Assembly (NCBI GenBank): GCA_964363305.1
Contig: CAYIHX010000007.1
Location: 1-64,000 of the forward strand
Direction of reading: 5' to 3'
Length of the DNA stretch: 64,000 bases
DNA from: CAYIHX01 sp964363305
Lineage (GTDB): Bacteria; Bdellovibrionota; UBA1018
The first letter of the stretch is position 1. Every line of letters starts with the position of its first letter. Of the stretch, positions 15,223 to 24,071 are shown in pieces. Position numbers and translations under genes: made by a program. Below the pieces are notes generated by a model. That model saw only the letters and a program-made list of their open reading frames with translations. It was not told the DNA's origin and made no database searches.

Positions 15223-16800
15223 ATGTCCACCCCTCAACGCGCACCCCTCAGTACCGAAAGCCATGAACTCCGCCCCATCCTGAAAAGCCTGCTCCCCATT
15301 CTTCAGGCCCGCCCCGATTGGTATGTTTCCGTGGCCTTCGAAAAAAAGATGTCGCGGAACTACTCAGCCAATCTCCAGCAAACGCAGATTCAGCTGACGC
15401 CGCAGCAAGGCGTCATCCTGCGTATCTACGACGGTTTCACGCTCCACGAGCAAGCCACTGACCAGCTCGATACCCAAACCCTCGAGGCAACGGCGCAGGC
15501 CTTCGCCTCCCGAATCAGCCGCCTTCCCACGCCCCCCACCCGCCGCATTCCCTATCGCGGCGCCAGCTGGGAGGAGCGCCTCAAGGCGTCGCTCGACGAG
15601 GAAATCCTCTGTCAGATCCCGCCGAACGTCTCCGCTGAAGTGCCCGTGCATTTCGGGATTCGTTTCGAGAGAGATCCCCTTTCCGTTTCAGGCGAGGCTA
15701 TCCTGAAAGAGCTGCAGGATCTCGTCCAACGCTGCGTCAGCCTGGCTCCGCAAGTGGGCCTCACGCAGGGCGAACTCAACTACATCATTTGCCGCCGCCA
15801 AATCTCCGTCGAAGAGAGCCTCTTCATCGATCGAGACGTGGATCTTTCTCAAACTCTCTATCGCCAATCTCTGACGCTCGTTACGGTTTCCAAGGGCGAG
15901 CGGGCGTTCCTCCGTGAAGGCGGCCTAGGCGGATTAGAAGCCGCCGTTCTCGAGGAAGGCGCCCTCCTCGGCGTTCTACGAACCTTGACCGAAATTCTGA
16001 GAGCCGAGCCCCTCGTGCCTGGCCGCTACCGCTTACTGATGAGCCCCACGATCGCGGGTGTACTCGCCCATGAGGCCTTCGGCCATGCCCAAGAGGGCGA
16101 CACCTGCGCCCGCGGAAGAAGCAAGGCTTGGGACCTCCATCACTCCAATGAAAAGGTCGGAAACTCACTCGCCACTATTCTCAACAACCCCGCGATCTAC
16201 GAAGTGGGCCGACACTCCTACGGCGCCTGGGGGAGTTTTTTCTTCGACGACGAGGGCTGGCTCGCGCAAAAGCAGGTGATTCTGCAGGAAGGGCGCCTTC
16301 TGGCGCCGATGGCGAACCTGACGTCGGCCCTCCGGCTCGGGGTGCCTCGAACCGCGAATGGACGCCGAGAGAGCTGGTCTCATGGGATCTATACGCGCCA
16401 GACAAATACCTACTTTTCTCCCGGAAAATCGACCCTTCAGGAATTGATGAACGAAGTGAAGGATGGTTTCCTCGCTACCCACCCGGCCGGAGGGATGGAG
16501 GATCCGAAGGGCATGGGAATTCAGGTAGGGATTCAATTTTTGAAAGAAATCAAAGACGGGAAACTCACCGGACGGACCCTCAAGGGTCCCGCCGGGGGAG
16601 ATATCCAGCTCACTGGCTATACACCGGACGTCCTCCGATCGATCCTCGGCAAGAGCAAGATCGAGGAGGAGCATGACGGCCCCGACGTCGCGAAGCACCC
16701 GCTCAATGACGTCGGCGGCTGTGGCAAGTACCACAAGGAATTCGTCTACGCCGGCTGTGGCGGAACCTACCTGCTGGTCGACAGCGTACTCCTTGGATAA
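15223..16800 (+). CDS. tldD: TldD-family metalloprotease
   Basis: The 525-residue protein carries the zinc-binding motif HEAFGH (about residues 283-288) followed by AQEGD, which is the TldD active site. C-terminal glycine-rich and cysteine segments (GGCGKY, YAGCGGTYLLVD) also fit, though it is longer than the roughly 480 residues of typical TldD. TldD and TldE form a protease that degrades or matures unfolded peptides, such as microcin B17 and CcdA. Zinc hydrolysis resides in this subunit. tldE follows after 6 bp, completing the pair. No obvious precursor peptide gene lies alongside. Confidence 0.85.
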   Translation: MSTPQRAPLSTESHELRPILKSLLPILQARPDWYVSVAFEKKMSRNYSANLQQTQIQLTPQQGVILRIYDGFTLHEQATDQLDTQTLEATAQAFASRISRLPTPPTRRIPYRGASWEERLKASLDEEILCQIPPNVSAEVPVHFGIRFERDPLSVSGEAILKELQDLVQRCVSLAPQVGLTQGELNYIICRRQISVEESLFIDRDVDLSQTLYRQSLTLVTVSKGERAFLREGGLGGLEAAVLEEGALLGVLRTLTEILRAEPLVPGRYRLLMSPTIAGVLAHEAFGHAQEGDTCARGRSKAWDLHHSNEKVGNSLATILNNPAIYEVGRHSYGAWGSFFFDDEGWLAQKQVILQEGRLLAPMANLTSALRLGVPRTANGRRESWSHGIYTRQTNTYFSPGKSTLQELMNEVKDGFLATHPAGGMEDPKGMGIQVGIQFLKEIKDGKLTGRTLKGPAGGDIQLTGYTPDVLRSILGKSKIEEEHDGPDVAKHPLNDVGGCGKYHKEFVYAGCGGTYLLVDSVLLG

Positions 16801-16806
16801 ACCGCT

Positions 16807-18180
16807 ATGAAACGATGGACTCTTTCCGATTTGAAGGCCGCCCTCAGCTGCCGCACCGAACTCAAGGCGTGGACAATCACCACTGAGGCCCTGAAACGCC
16901 GCGAGCGCTACTTCATGGCCGAGGAAAAAAAACCCTTGCTCGACCAGGACCGAACGACCGAGGCCTATACGACCCACATTCGAATCGCGGTCAGAAAGCA
17001 CGACGCTGATCGGCAGGGCGAAATTCATCAAAAACTATTTCACGACCTCCCACTCGAAAAACAACTCGATGAAGCCATTTCAGCCGCACTGCAAACAGAT
17101 CATGAGTCGTGGGACTATCCGGAGAAACAGCCCTCCTCGATCGAGATGCCTCAAACGGCGGATCCAGAAATTTCGGAAGATCTCGACCGAGCAGCCGATC
17201 GTATTACCGCTCGGATCCATACGGCAATCGCCATGACGTCCGAGTCACTCTTCAATTCCGCCGAGCTTTTCGTTTCTAACCACGACTTTGAAGTGCAATC
17301 GAGCAATGGCTTTTCACATCGCTATGCACAAAGCCGCATCTATTTAGAAGCGGCCTTCTCGTATGCGGAGAAAAATGAGCAAGGCGAAACCCAGTCAGAC
17401 GAATTTCTGACTACAGCTTGGGCCGTTGACAGCGACAGCCTCCAGGTCGAAAAGCTCTTTCATGAATCTGCTCAAGCAGCCCGTCATTCACTGGCGGTCA
17501 GAAAGCCGACCCCCGGCCGCTTTCACGTCGTCGTTGATGCTTCCGTGCTTGCCATGCTCTTGCACGGGCAGATCAAACAACTGACCGCCGTGAACCGATA
17601 TAATCACCTCCCGTTTCTTGAGACGGGTTCTGAGCTGATTCCAGACTTAACCGGCGATGCCCTCACCGTAACCTTGGATCCTGGCCTTCGCTACGGCGCC
17701 GATGCGGGCCAGTTTTCGGACCTCGGAGTGGCCCAGCACCCGATTCGACTGATCGAGAAAAACAAGATCGTCGCCAGTATCGCGAATCCCCAGTTCGCTC
17801 AGTACGAAGATCTGCCCGTCACGCCCACCCGTGGAGACCTGGTCGTCGAATCCGGGACGAGCTCGCTCCAAGAACTCCTTGGCTCCTACGACCAGGTGCT
17901 CGAGATCCTCCAGTTCTCGAGTCTTTTTCCCGATTCCAATCGAGGTACTTTTTCGAGTGAGATCCGACTCGCCCGCCTTCATGATCGGAAGACGGGTGCG
18001 ATCACCTATATCAAGGGGGGCTCGTTATCGGGCTCGATTCGGCAAAATTTCAAGGGGCTCCGCCTCTCAAAAGAACGCACCCGCCACGTCCATTTCGATT
18101 CTGAACGTGATGACGCCGGCGGGCAAGGCTACCAGGGACCGGCCTACGCGCTGCTCTCTGATGTCTCAGTTGCCGGCTGA
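16807..18180 (+). CDS. tldE: TldE/PmbA-family protease partner
   Basis: This 457-residue protein has the PmbA/TldE fold but no HExxxH motif, as expected for the non-catalytic partner of TldD. Recognisable parts are the N-terminal SLFNSAELFVSNHDFEVQSS domain, the central VTLDPGLRYGADAGQFSD segment and the C-terminal TGAITYIKGGSLSGSI. It follows tldD after 6 bp in the same operon. The last 37 bases overlap the end of the convergent ABC ATPase gene (18144-18180), so the two stops are interleaved. Divergence from reference sequences is noticeable, but the pairing supports the call. Confidence 0.8.
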   Translation: MKRWTLSDLKAALSCRTELKAWTITTEALKRRERYFMAEEKKPLLDQDRTTEAYTTHIRIAVRKHDADRQGEIHQKLFHDLPLEKQLDEAISAALQTDHESWDYPEKQPSSIEMPQTADPEISEDLDRAADRITARIHTAIAMTSESLFNSAELFVSNHDFEVQSSNGFSHRYAQSRIYLEAAFSYAEKNEQGETQSDEFLTTAWAVDSDSLQVEKLFHESAQAARHSLAVRKPTPGRFHVVVDASVLAMLLHGQIKQLTAVNRYNHLPFLETGSELIPDLTGDALTVTLDPGLRYGADAGQFSDLGVAQHPIRLIEKNKIVASIANPQFAQYEDLPVTPTRGDLVVESGTSSLQELLGSYDQVLEILQFSSLFPDSNRGTFSSEIRLARLHDRKTGAITYIKGGSLSGSIRQNFKGLRLSKERTRHVHFDSERDDAGGQGYQGPAYALLSDVSVAG

Positions 18181-18887
18181 TAGAATGCAAGGACTTCAGC
18201 CCGAAATCGGTGAGGATCCATCTGGGACGGTTCGCCTTTGCCCACCTTTCGCCAATCCAGAAGTTTCTGATCGCGAATCAGCAGAACACTGTCGGCGAGA
18301 TCGAGCATTTCTCCCACTTGATGGGCAACCACGATTACCACCCGTCCTCTTTTCTTCCAGTCCCGAATGAGGTCTCGGGCGGCGCGAATTGCAAGCAGAT
18401 CAAGACCATCGAGAGGCTCATCCAAGAGCACGAGCCCCTTCTCGCTTGCCTGTACGGCCAGCCAAGTCACCTTGCGACGCTCCCCCTGGCTCATTCTGCC
18501 GAGATAACTATCTAACTTCCCCTCGAGAGAAAGTCCCCTCACCCACGGCGAGAGCTCGCCTTCGAGATGCCTCGAGAATTTTTTGCCTGAGACGAACTCG
18601 ATCCACTCGGAGGGATAGATAAACTTCGGAAAGGCCAGATACTCCGAAACGTAGATGACGTCCTTCTGTGGACTGAGGGTCATGTCACCCCACCAGAAAT
18701 CGCCCCGAAGGCGCGGAAGCACGCCTCCGATACTTTGCAAAAGCGTAGTCTTGCCTTTGCCGTTGGGGGCCACAACGAGATGCAGGCCCGGCCCCAGTGC
18801 TGGGTCTCCACTCCGGGTATCCACCGAGAGCAGGGCCCGATCACGCACCCGACCAATCTGAACGTCACGGAATGAGAGTGTCTTCAT
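18144..18887 (-). CDS. ABC transporter ATP-binding protein
   Basis: A 247-residue ATPase with the motifs in order: Walker A APNGKGKTT, signature MSQGERRK, Walker B LVLLDEPLDGLD and the switch His in VVAHQ. Walker A reads PNGKGKT where GxxGxGKS/T is usual, which is acceptable. It powers the adjacent seven-helix membrane protein. ATG 18887 was chosen; a TTG at 18899 with a nearby GGAG is possible. The start lies inside the end of the permease gene, so the subunits are coupled. Substrate is unknown. Confidence 0.85.
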   Translation of the reverse strand: MKTLSFRDVQIGRVRDRALLSVDTRSGDPALGPGLHLVVAPNGKGKTTLLQSIGGVLPRLRGDFWWGDMTLSPQKDVIYVSEYLAFPKFIYPSEWIEFVSGKKFSRHLEGELSPWVRGLSLEGKLDSYLGRMSQGERRKVTWLAVQASEKGLVLLDEPLDGLDLLAIRAARDLIRDWKKRGRVVIVVAHQVGEMLDLADSVLLIRDQKLLDWRKVGKGEPSQMDPHRFRAEVLAFYQPATETSESSA

Positions 18888-19689
18888 CAAGAAATTCAAT
18901 GCTCCGTAGTCTTTCTTTCACTGAGTTCACCATCTGCAAGCCGCCATAAGCCACAAAGATCACGAGCAGGGGATGCAGGGCCGCGATGAACCCACCCAAT
19001 AGACCCGCCGCCAGGCCGATAAAATTAACCAGCCAACCGCGTCCCGCGTCCCCTTCGAGCGCCGCGCAGCTCGAAGCAATCCAGGCGCCCGTCAAGGGGG
19101 CGATCCACCGCGGAATCGTGAAAAGGAGGTCGCGTCGCCCGAGACCAACCACGATCACCCAACCGCTCAACATCAAGAACCCCAGGATGAGCTGAAGCAA
19201 CACAAACGACAGAACGAGCTGACGGGCCCCCTCTTGGGGACTGGCGGAAAGCGCGAGCACTCTCCAACCCTGTATCGAGTACAGACCTTGCTGAACCGGA
19301 ATCTGGCCGATGAGCAAGACGAGGGGCGCCCACTCGACCGGCAAAACGCTGAGCAGAACGACCGCGAGGATCACGGAAAAATAATTCTGCCCTCGTCGTA
19401 GCTCATGACGAAGAAACAATCCGACCAACGGCGCCCCCGGTAGGGTAGGAATCGAGAACCGAACACCCGGTAACGAAAAACGATGCAGAAACCACGGGAA
19501 CAGCATCGCCAACCAAGTCATGGGCCAGAGAATCTTCCAGCTGTATTCCTTCTTCAGACTGAGCTCGAGCACCGCCTCTAAAATATGGGCGAGTGTCAGC
19601 GAGTAAATGAGAGCCAACAGCCCCCAGACCCAGATGTTCTCTCTCACCCACCGAAGCCCATTCAAAAAATTGAGTTTGAAGCGACTCAC
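18865..19689 (-). CDS. Membrane subunit of an ABC transporter
   Basis: A 274-residue integral membrane protein with about seven hydrophobic segments (for example WVWGLLALIYSLTLAHIL, YFSVILAVVLLSVLP and LVLSFVLLQLILGFLML) and no recognisable enzymatic motif. It overlaps the ATPase gene downstream and follows the small DUF6941-like gene by 9 bp, so it is most simply the permease of an exporter made of homodimers of this protein with the ATPase. I cannot name a substrate. The family is unusual, with no FtsX-like or EAA-type coupling motif recognised. Confidence 0.65.
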   Translation of the reverse strand: MSRFKLNFLNGLRWVRENIWVWGLLALIYSLTLAHILEAVLELSLKKEYSWKILWPMTWLAMLFPWFLHRFSLPGVRFSIPTLPGAPLVGLFLRHELRRGQNYFSVILAVVLLSVLPVEWAPLVLLIGQIPVQQGLYSIQGWRVLALSASPQEGARQLVLSFVLLQLILGFLMLSGWVIVVGLGRRDLLFTIPRWIAPLTGAWIASSCAALEGDAGRGWLVNFIGLAAGLLGGFIAALHPLLVIFVAYGGLQMVNSVKERLRSIEFLDEDTLIP

Positions 19690-19698
19690 CGATCCCGC

Positions 19699-20136
19699 CT
19701 AGTGCGCCATCGGCGGAATCGGCGGCGTCTTCGACTCCGCTTGCATGACCTCAAAATCCAGGCTCGCCTCCCCTTCCTTCTCACCGGTAGGCCCTGTCCA
19801 AGAAAGTACGAACGTATAGACGCCAAACTGCCGGATCGGGAAATTCGCGAACCGGAACACGGCCTTCATCCTGCGCTGCTGGTCTGGAATACCCAGCTCA
19901 CCGTGCCCCACTCGAGTCACCACCTCGTCAGGAGATGTAAGATCGATCGACAGCATCCCGCCATTCTGGTGCGGGTCCGACCTGTAAAGCGAAAGAGCAA
20001 TCACGAGGGTCTGAATCTGAAATGGCACCTGGGGCGCCCTAATCTCTTCAACGATCTCAAAAACGGATAAATTTCCTGTCTGCTGATCCACGGACGCACT
20101 CAAGGAAAGACTCGCGAATTGAAGGTGAAGTGCCAT
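19699..20136 (-). CDS. Small conserved protein, DUF6941-like
   Basis: From ATG 20136 a 145-residue protein starts MALHLQFASLSLSASVDQQT. The pattern of a short N-terminal strand, 'NLSVFEIVEEIRAP', an alternating-strand centre and 'FPIRQFGVYTFVLSW' resembles DUF6941-type proteins, beta-rich single-domain proteins of unknown role. A further 15 in-frame residues upstream are less likely. The gene is first in a three-gene unit with the ABC permease and ATPase, which suggests a function tied to that transporter. The family match is from memory of pattern, not a search. Confidence 0.5.
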   Translation of the reverse strand: MALHLQFASLSLSASVDQQTGNLSVFEIVEEIRAPQVPFQIQTLVIALSLYRSDPHQNGGMLSIDLTSPDEVVTRVGHGELGIPDQQRRMKAVFRFANFPIRQFGVYTFVLSWTGPTGEKEGEASLDFEVMQAESKTPPIPPMAH

Positions 20137-20199
20137 AGCTTCACTATTGAACCGCAAGCAGCCGTCAAAGAAAAGGATCAATGCGCCTCAACCCGTCAA

Positions 20200-20673
20200 C
20201 TAAGGGCCTGCCTTTCTACGGGCTTGAAAAAAATCTTTCAAAATCTGACCGCAACGCTCATCTGGCACGTGAATCACCTTAAAACGATGATTCGTCCGGG
20301 GATCTTCATGGAGCTTGTAGCCCAAACTCAACGCTCCACCCTTCGGATCGACGGCTCCGAAATAGATTTCAGATAGGCGCGCCTGCTGGGCGGCCGCCAG
20401 GCACATGGGGCAAGGCTCGAGCGTAACGACCAGGCTACAGCCAATGAGTCGCCAGCTCCCCAGGGTTCGAGCCGCATCCTCGATGGCGAGCAGCTCCGCG
20501 TGAGCAGTTGGCCTCTGATCCGTTTCCCGCAGGTTGAAGCCCCTCCCAATGATCCGGCCGTTCAAGAGCACTACCGCGCCCACCGGCACCTCACCGCAAA
20601 GGGAGGCCTGCCTTGCTAAGGCGAGAGCTTCCTCCATTGACGGTGTGATCGCAGGTCGAGTTAAATCATCCAT
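20200..20673 (-). CDS. tadA: tRNA-specific adenosine deaminase
   Basis: Converts adenosine 34 to inosine in tRNA-Arg(ACG), an essential wobble modification. The 157-residue protein has the cytidine/adenosine deaminase zinc site: His58-Ala-Glu60 in PTAHAELLAI, and Pro87-Cys88-x-x-Cys91 in LEPCPMCLAAAQ. The N-terminal CGEVPVGAVVLLNGRIIGRGFN and the FGAVDPKGGALS segment are diagnostic for TadA. ATG 20673 directly abuts the ATG of the divergent secreted-protein gene at 20674, with no base between. Confidence 0.93.
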   Translation of the reverse strand: MDDLTRPAITPSMEEALALARQASLCGEVPVGAVVLLNGRIIGRGFNLRETDQRPTAHAELLAIEDAARTLGSWRLIGCSLVVTLEPCPMCLAAAQQARLSEIYFGAVDPKGGALSLGYKLHEDPRTNHRFKVIHVPDERCGQILKDFFQARRKAGP

Positions 20674-21267
20674 ATGCAGATTCGAGCGTTCCCTCTCATA
20701 GTAGCCCTCTTCGCGTCGAGCGTCACTGTTCACGCGGCACCACCGAAGGCGAAGTACACCCCCCGCCCAAAAATAGTGAAAAAAGGGCCGGCGCTGGTGC
20801 TCGAACCGCCCACGCTCGCCAACCGCACACGCGGCAAGTACCTGGAAGCCACGCCTGGAGCCCATCCCTTGCAATGGATCGTGCGCTTTTCGCCGCAAGA
20901 CCGGTCCCTTCGCCTCGATGCCACAAAGAGCCTGTTGATCGGGTTTGAACCCAACACCGGCGCGTCCGTTTCTCCCGATACGGTCTTTCGCAAGGAATGG
21001 CTCGCCGCCCGGCAAGCCGTCGTCGTGAGTTATCAGGCGTCTCAAGGAAAAATCCCATCCAGCCTCCGAGTGAACGCGGTCCTCACTATCTGCACCGCCA
21101 CCCAAAAATGCGTAAAAGAGTTGGACGACTTTACTTTCGATCCTTCTCGGCCGCCCTCAAAGGCTCCCGCTGAAGCTCATCCATCCGTTTCGAAAACTCC
21201 TGCGGGTCCATCAAAAACCGTGAAGACCGGTAGAGGGAAGAAATCCGGCGGAGACGGGACTCAATAA
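20674..21267 (+). CDS. Secreted protein, weakly DsbD N-domain-like
   Basis: A 197-residue protein with a signal peptide (FPLIVALFASSVTVHA, cleavage near residue 21) and a proline/lysine-rich linker. The middle segment LRVNAVLTICTATQKCVKELDDF has a C-x5-C spacing resembling the disulfide-handling N-terminal domain of DsbD (the 'C...C' cap). The tail is low-complexity, Lys/Pro/Ser-rich. The similarity is weak, and a periplasmic redox role is only a suggestion. The start codon abuts that of tadA, and the 3' end overlaps the PilZ gene by 137 bp on the other strand. Confidence 0.55.
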   Translation: MQIRAFPLIVALFASSVTVHAAPPKAKYTPRPKIVKKGPALVLEPPTLANRTRGKYLEATPGAHPLQWIVRFSPQDRSLRLDATKSLLIGFEPNTGASVSPDTVFRKEWLAARQAVVVSYQASQGKIPSSLRVNAVLTICTATQKCVKELDDFTFDPSRPPSKAPAEAHPSVSKTPAGPSKTVKTGRGKKSGGDGTQ

Positions 21268-22003
21268 AACGAAAGGACTTCCGTTGGACCTTCGTCATTC
21301 CGACGAATTTTACGCCGCACCCCTTGGGATGAGTCACGGTACTGCGAGATCGCCACACAACGACCCCCTCGCAACACATCGGGATCTGAAAAATTGTAAA
21401 TCTCAGCAAAACCCTCTCATGATCTTGGATGGTCTCTCGAAATTTGACGAAGCAACCGCCTCGTGAAATATCGAGAATCTCGCCTGACTCGCTGACCCCA
21501 GCCTGACGCTCCACTTGGACCTGAACACTGAGCCGATACCTCGGATTCGTTTCCCACCATCGAATGCGGGGATGAAAATACGGCACGCGAACCTCGCGAC
21601 CTACGCGAATCAACAAGACTACAACGACCGAGAAAACGAGCGAGAACGACATTCCCTTGTGTTGTGTTTGCCCAAACTCGGTAAGGACCAGCGCACACCA
21701 GTATAAAAGCAGGGTATTCGCGGTGAGAAACACGTACCAGCTCCAGCGCCGCATCTCCCATAAACCGTACCCCGCCAGAACCATCCATCCGGTTACAAAA
21801 TAAAACAGCGGGGAGATCAATAGGCGAAAAACCTGCACCCACGCGATATCAAAAACGACCACGAACACGGGAAAAAGGACGGCCGGAAACGCGCAGTAGG
21901 CAAACGCGACCGACTTAAGGACCGAGCTCGTATAACGTTTCACTGGGTTTGCGCCTTCACGCCCTCCATCATGCAAGAATTGCCTCGCTCGCGCAGTAGG
22001 CAT
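21131..22003 (-). CDS. PilZ-domain membrane protein (c-di-GMP receptor candidate)
   Basis: A 290-residue protein with four hydrophobic segments (residues about 30-140) and a C-terminal PilZ domain: NPRYRLSVQVQV supplies the Arg motif and ILDISRGGCFVKF the D/N-x-S-x-x-G motif, both used for c-di-GMP binding. A conserved YVFLTANTLLLYW membrane part precedes it. It probably sits in the inner membrane and responds to c-di-GMP. ATG 22003 has GGGAG four bases upstream; a GTG at 21943 is an alternative. Its end overlaps the 3' end of the preceding plus-strand gene. Confidence 0.8.
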   Translation of the reverse strand: MPTARARQFLHDGGREGANPVKRYTSSVLKSVAFAYCAFPAVLFPVFVVVFDIAWVQVFRLLISPLFYFVTGWMVLAGYGLWEMRRWSWYVFLTANTLLLYWCALVLTEFGQTQHKGMSFSLVFSVVVVLLIRVGREVRVPYFHPRIRWWETNPRYRLSVQVQVERQAGVSESGEILDISRGGCFVKFRETIQDHERVLLRFTIFQIPMCCEGVVVWRSRSTVTHPKGCGVKFVGMTKVQRKSFRFIESRLRRISSLYRSSRFLMDPQEFSKRMDELQREPLRAAEKDRK

Positions 22004-22064
22004 TTATCTCCCATTTTTTGCCTCGCCTATCTGAGCGACAATAGGCATTCAAACGGGAGGTTGT

Positions 22065-22667
22065 CTGAGGTCCCTCAAAGTAGCCCTTCTTCTCATCTTC
22101 ATGCTCGTCACCACCCAGGCCGGAGCAGTCGTCGTCGAGGAGAGCGACCCGCGTCTCTTCACAGAACGCGAGCCACTCATGGCTGGCTGGCTCAGGCCGA
22201 GCTTTGGCTACTACAATTTCTCCAGAGGCAACAACCCCGCGGGCGAGGTCCGGCTGGAATACTTCTTCAAGAAAAAGCTGTGGATGATCCAGCCGTTTTT
22301 GGGAATGTCCTATACAACGACAGCCGATTTTTTCGGCTTTGTCGGCATAGGTATCGACTTTTATTTCACCCCGGGGCTCTATCTTTTTCCGTCGTTCGCG
22401 CTCGGATATTTCAAACACACCCGCGGAGTCGATCTCGGTTATCCACTTGAGTTTCGCGAAGGCATAGAAATCGGCTGGCATTTTCAAAATGAGGTCAGGG
22501 TCGGGGTCAACCTCGTGCACATGTCGAACTCTCAGCTCGGAAAAACCAACCCGGGCCAGGAAACGATCGCCGCGGTCATTTCAGTCCCGATCTTTTTCAG
22601 CCGACCCCAGCGCCGCGCACCCGCCACGGAGGCCGCCGCGCCCTGCAGTTGTCCGAAGGAACCTTAG
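22065..22667 (+). CDS. PagL-like lipid A 3-O-deacylase (acyloxyacyl hydrolase family)
   Basis: An outer-membrane enzyme that would remove the 3-O acyl chain of lipid A. The motif HMSNSQLGKTNPGQE holds His, Ser and Glu with the spacing of PagL's catalytic His-x-Ser...Glu (Ser to Glu is 12 residues). Beta-barrel strands alternate throughout. The first ATG (22101) falls inside the hydrophobic core of the signal peptide, leaving no basic start. A CTG at 22065 gives RSLKVALLLIFMLVTTQAGA and has GGGAGG (22055-22060) just upstream, so CTG is the likely start. The stop abuts that of the convergent gene. Confidence 0.78.
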   Translation: MRSLKVALLLIFMLVTTQAGAVVVEESDPRLFTEREPLMAGWLRPSFGYYNFSRGNNPAGEVRLEYFFKKKLWMIQPFLGMSYTTTADFFGFVGIGIDFYFTPGLYLFPSFALGYFKHTRGVDLGYPLEFREGIEIGWHFQNEVRVGVNLVHMSNSQLGKTNPGQETIAAVISVPIFFSRPQRRAPATEAAAPCSCPKEP

Positions 22668-23120
22668 TTAACGTTCCTGGCGAAAGCCATCCTGGCCGCC
22701 GGCCAGGGCAAGAAACACATCTCCGTAGCTCGGTACCGCTCTTCTCTGCGCTACTTCTGTTCCGTCCGCTAAAAAAACACGAACATCGTCCAGATCTCCT
22801 CCATCAGAATAAGTGGACTCACTCAAAACAGCGTAATACTTCGCGCCGTTCAGCATAAAGCGCGCGGCGCCGCCAAAGCTCTCCACGTCGCTGCATACGC
22901 TCCTCAGGCTACCGCCCGGAAGGCTCTGAACCATGCAGCGAACCATCAGATCGCTCACATCGCGCCAAAACGTCTCTGCGCCCTTGAAATCCTTCAATTG
23001 AGCGGAAGGAACTTCCGACTTCAGGCGCGCGAGAAACGTCATCATGTCTTGATCCACGCTCATTGCTCCCGCATTCGGTGCCACCATCAGTGCTGCTACC
23101 ATCATCATTGTGAACTTCAT
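22668..23120 (-). CDS. Small secreted protein of unknown function
   Basis: A 150-residue protein with a signal peptide (MKFTMMMVAALMVAPNAGA, cleavage after about residue 19). The mature part has three cysteines (VRCMVQ, VCSDVES) and a beta-rich end with GGAARFMLNGAKYYAVL and DDVRVFLADG. I do not recognise the family. It converges exactly on the PagL-like gene with no base between the stops. Upstream is the AT-rich gap before the LysR gene, which could hold its promoter. Confidence 0.6.
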   Translation of the reverse strand: MKFTMMMVAALMVAPNAGAMSVDQDMMTFLARLKSEVPSAQLKDFKGAETFWRDVSDLMVRCMVQSLPGGSLRSVCSDVESFGGAARFMLNGAKYYAVLSESTYSDGGDLDDVRVFLADGTEVAQRRAVPSYGDVFLALAGGQDGFRQER

Positions 23121-23184
23121 GAGTGGCTTATGGCAGAATTGTACTATTTCAAAAAATTATAATTTCGAATAATATTATTCCAAT

Positions 23185-24045
23185 ATGGACTTAAACCATC
23201 TCAAAATCATTCAAGCGCTGGTCGTCGACCCAAACCTCTCTCGTACCGCTGAGCGTTTACACGTCACACAATCCGCACTTTCAAAGCGCGTGCAGGCTCT
23301 CGAGGAGGAAATCGGAGTCCCCCTCTTCGAGCGTCGCGGCCCCCGCGGCCTTCGTCCCCTCCCCCAAGCCTTTGAACTCGCAGCCTTATCGCAAAAGGTA
23401 AATGGCGCATGGGACAACGGCTTGAGGCGCCTCCAGAAGAAGGCTGACGAGCCTGAACACTTCGTTTTAGTCGGGCCTCAACTTTTTCTGCGCGAGGTCA
23501 TTCTGCCCTGGTGGCAAAAGACTGCCCATGCTTTTCCCGATTTAACCCTGGAGGTTCAGGTCTCCGCCCTCGAGCGAGTGTCGCTCGAAACGATCCAGAC
23601 AGGCGCGGATGCGGGCATCCTCGAGCACAAAGAAGAGCTCGCGGACTTTATCTGCCGCCCCATCTTCACGGAACGATGGGGAATTGTTCGACACCCAAAA
23701 ATCAAACACTCCGACTTCTCGCGCTACATCTGGGGCACCAACTCGATGCGCAATAATCCGGTCGACGCCTGGTTGGTCAAACGCCAGAAAATGTCACCTC
23801 CTGTATACCGGGTCTACTGGCAGGATCTTACAGCTCTCGCGATTTGGGTGGCAGAGACGCCGGGTGCGGCCTCTGTTCTGCCCTGGCATGCCGTCGGTTG
23901 GCTGACCCAGCGAAAGCGCTTGGTCTTTGAACCCCTCGGCCCCGACGCGACCACGAAACTTTATCTGGCCTACCCCACCCAACACCCGCACCAGCGAGTC
24001 ATTCAAGCCCTCACTCAGGTGGGCAAAGTCTCAGGGTTGGCATGA
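23185..24045 (+). CDS. LysR-type transcriptional regulator
   Basis: A 286-residue LTTR. The N-terminal winged HTH is unmistakable (MDLNHLKIIQALV, LSRTAERLHVTQSALSKRVQALEEEIGVPLFER). The C-terminal co-inducer domain spans about residues 90-286. It sits 26 bp before pruA on the same strand and is the likely regulator of it, though LysR targets are more often divergent. A perfect AATAATATTATT palindrome (23168-23179) in the AT-rich upstream gap is a possible autoregulatory site. The effector is unknown; glutamate semialdehyde, proline or arginine catabolites are guesses from context. Confidence 0.88.
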   Translation: MDLNHLKIIQALVVDPNLSRTAERLHVTQSALSKRVQALEEEIGVPLFERRGPRGLRPLPQAFELAALSQKVNGAWDNGLRRLQKKADEPEHFVLVGPQLFLREVILPWWQKTAHAFPDLTLEVQVSALERVSLETIQTGADAGILEHKEELADFICRPIFTERWGIVRHPKIKHSDFSRYIWGTNSMRNNPVDAWLVKRQKMSPPVYRVYWQDLTALAIWVAETPGAASVLPWHAVGWLTQRKRLVFEPLGPDATTKLYLAYPTQHPHQRVIQALTQVGKVSGLA

Positions 24046-24071
24046 GCTGCCACCTGAGCTAAGTCCCTGTC

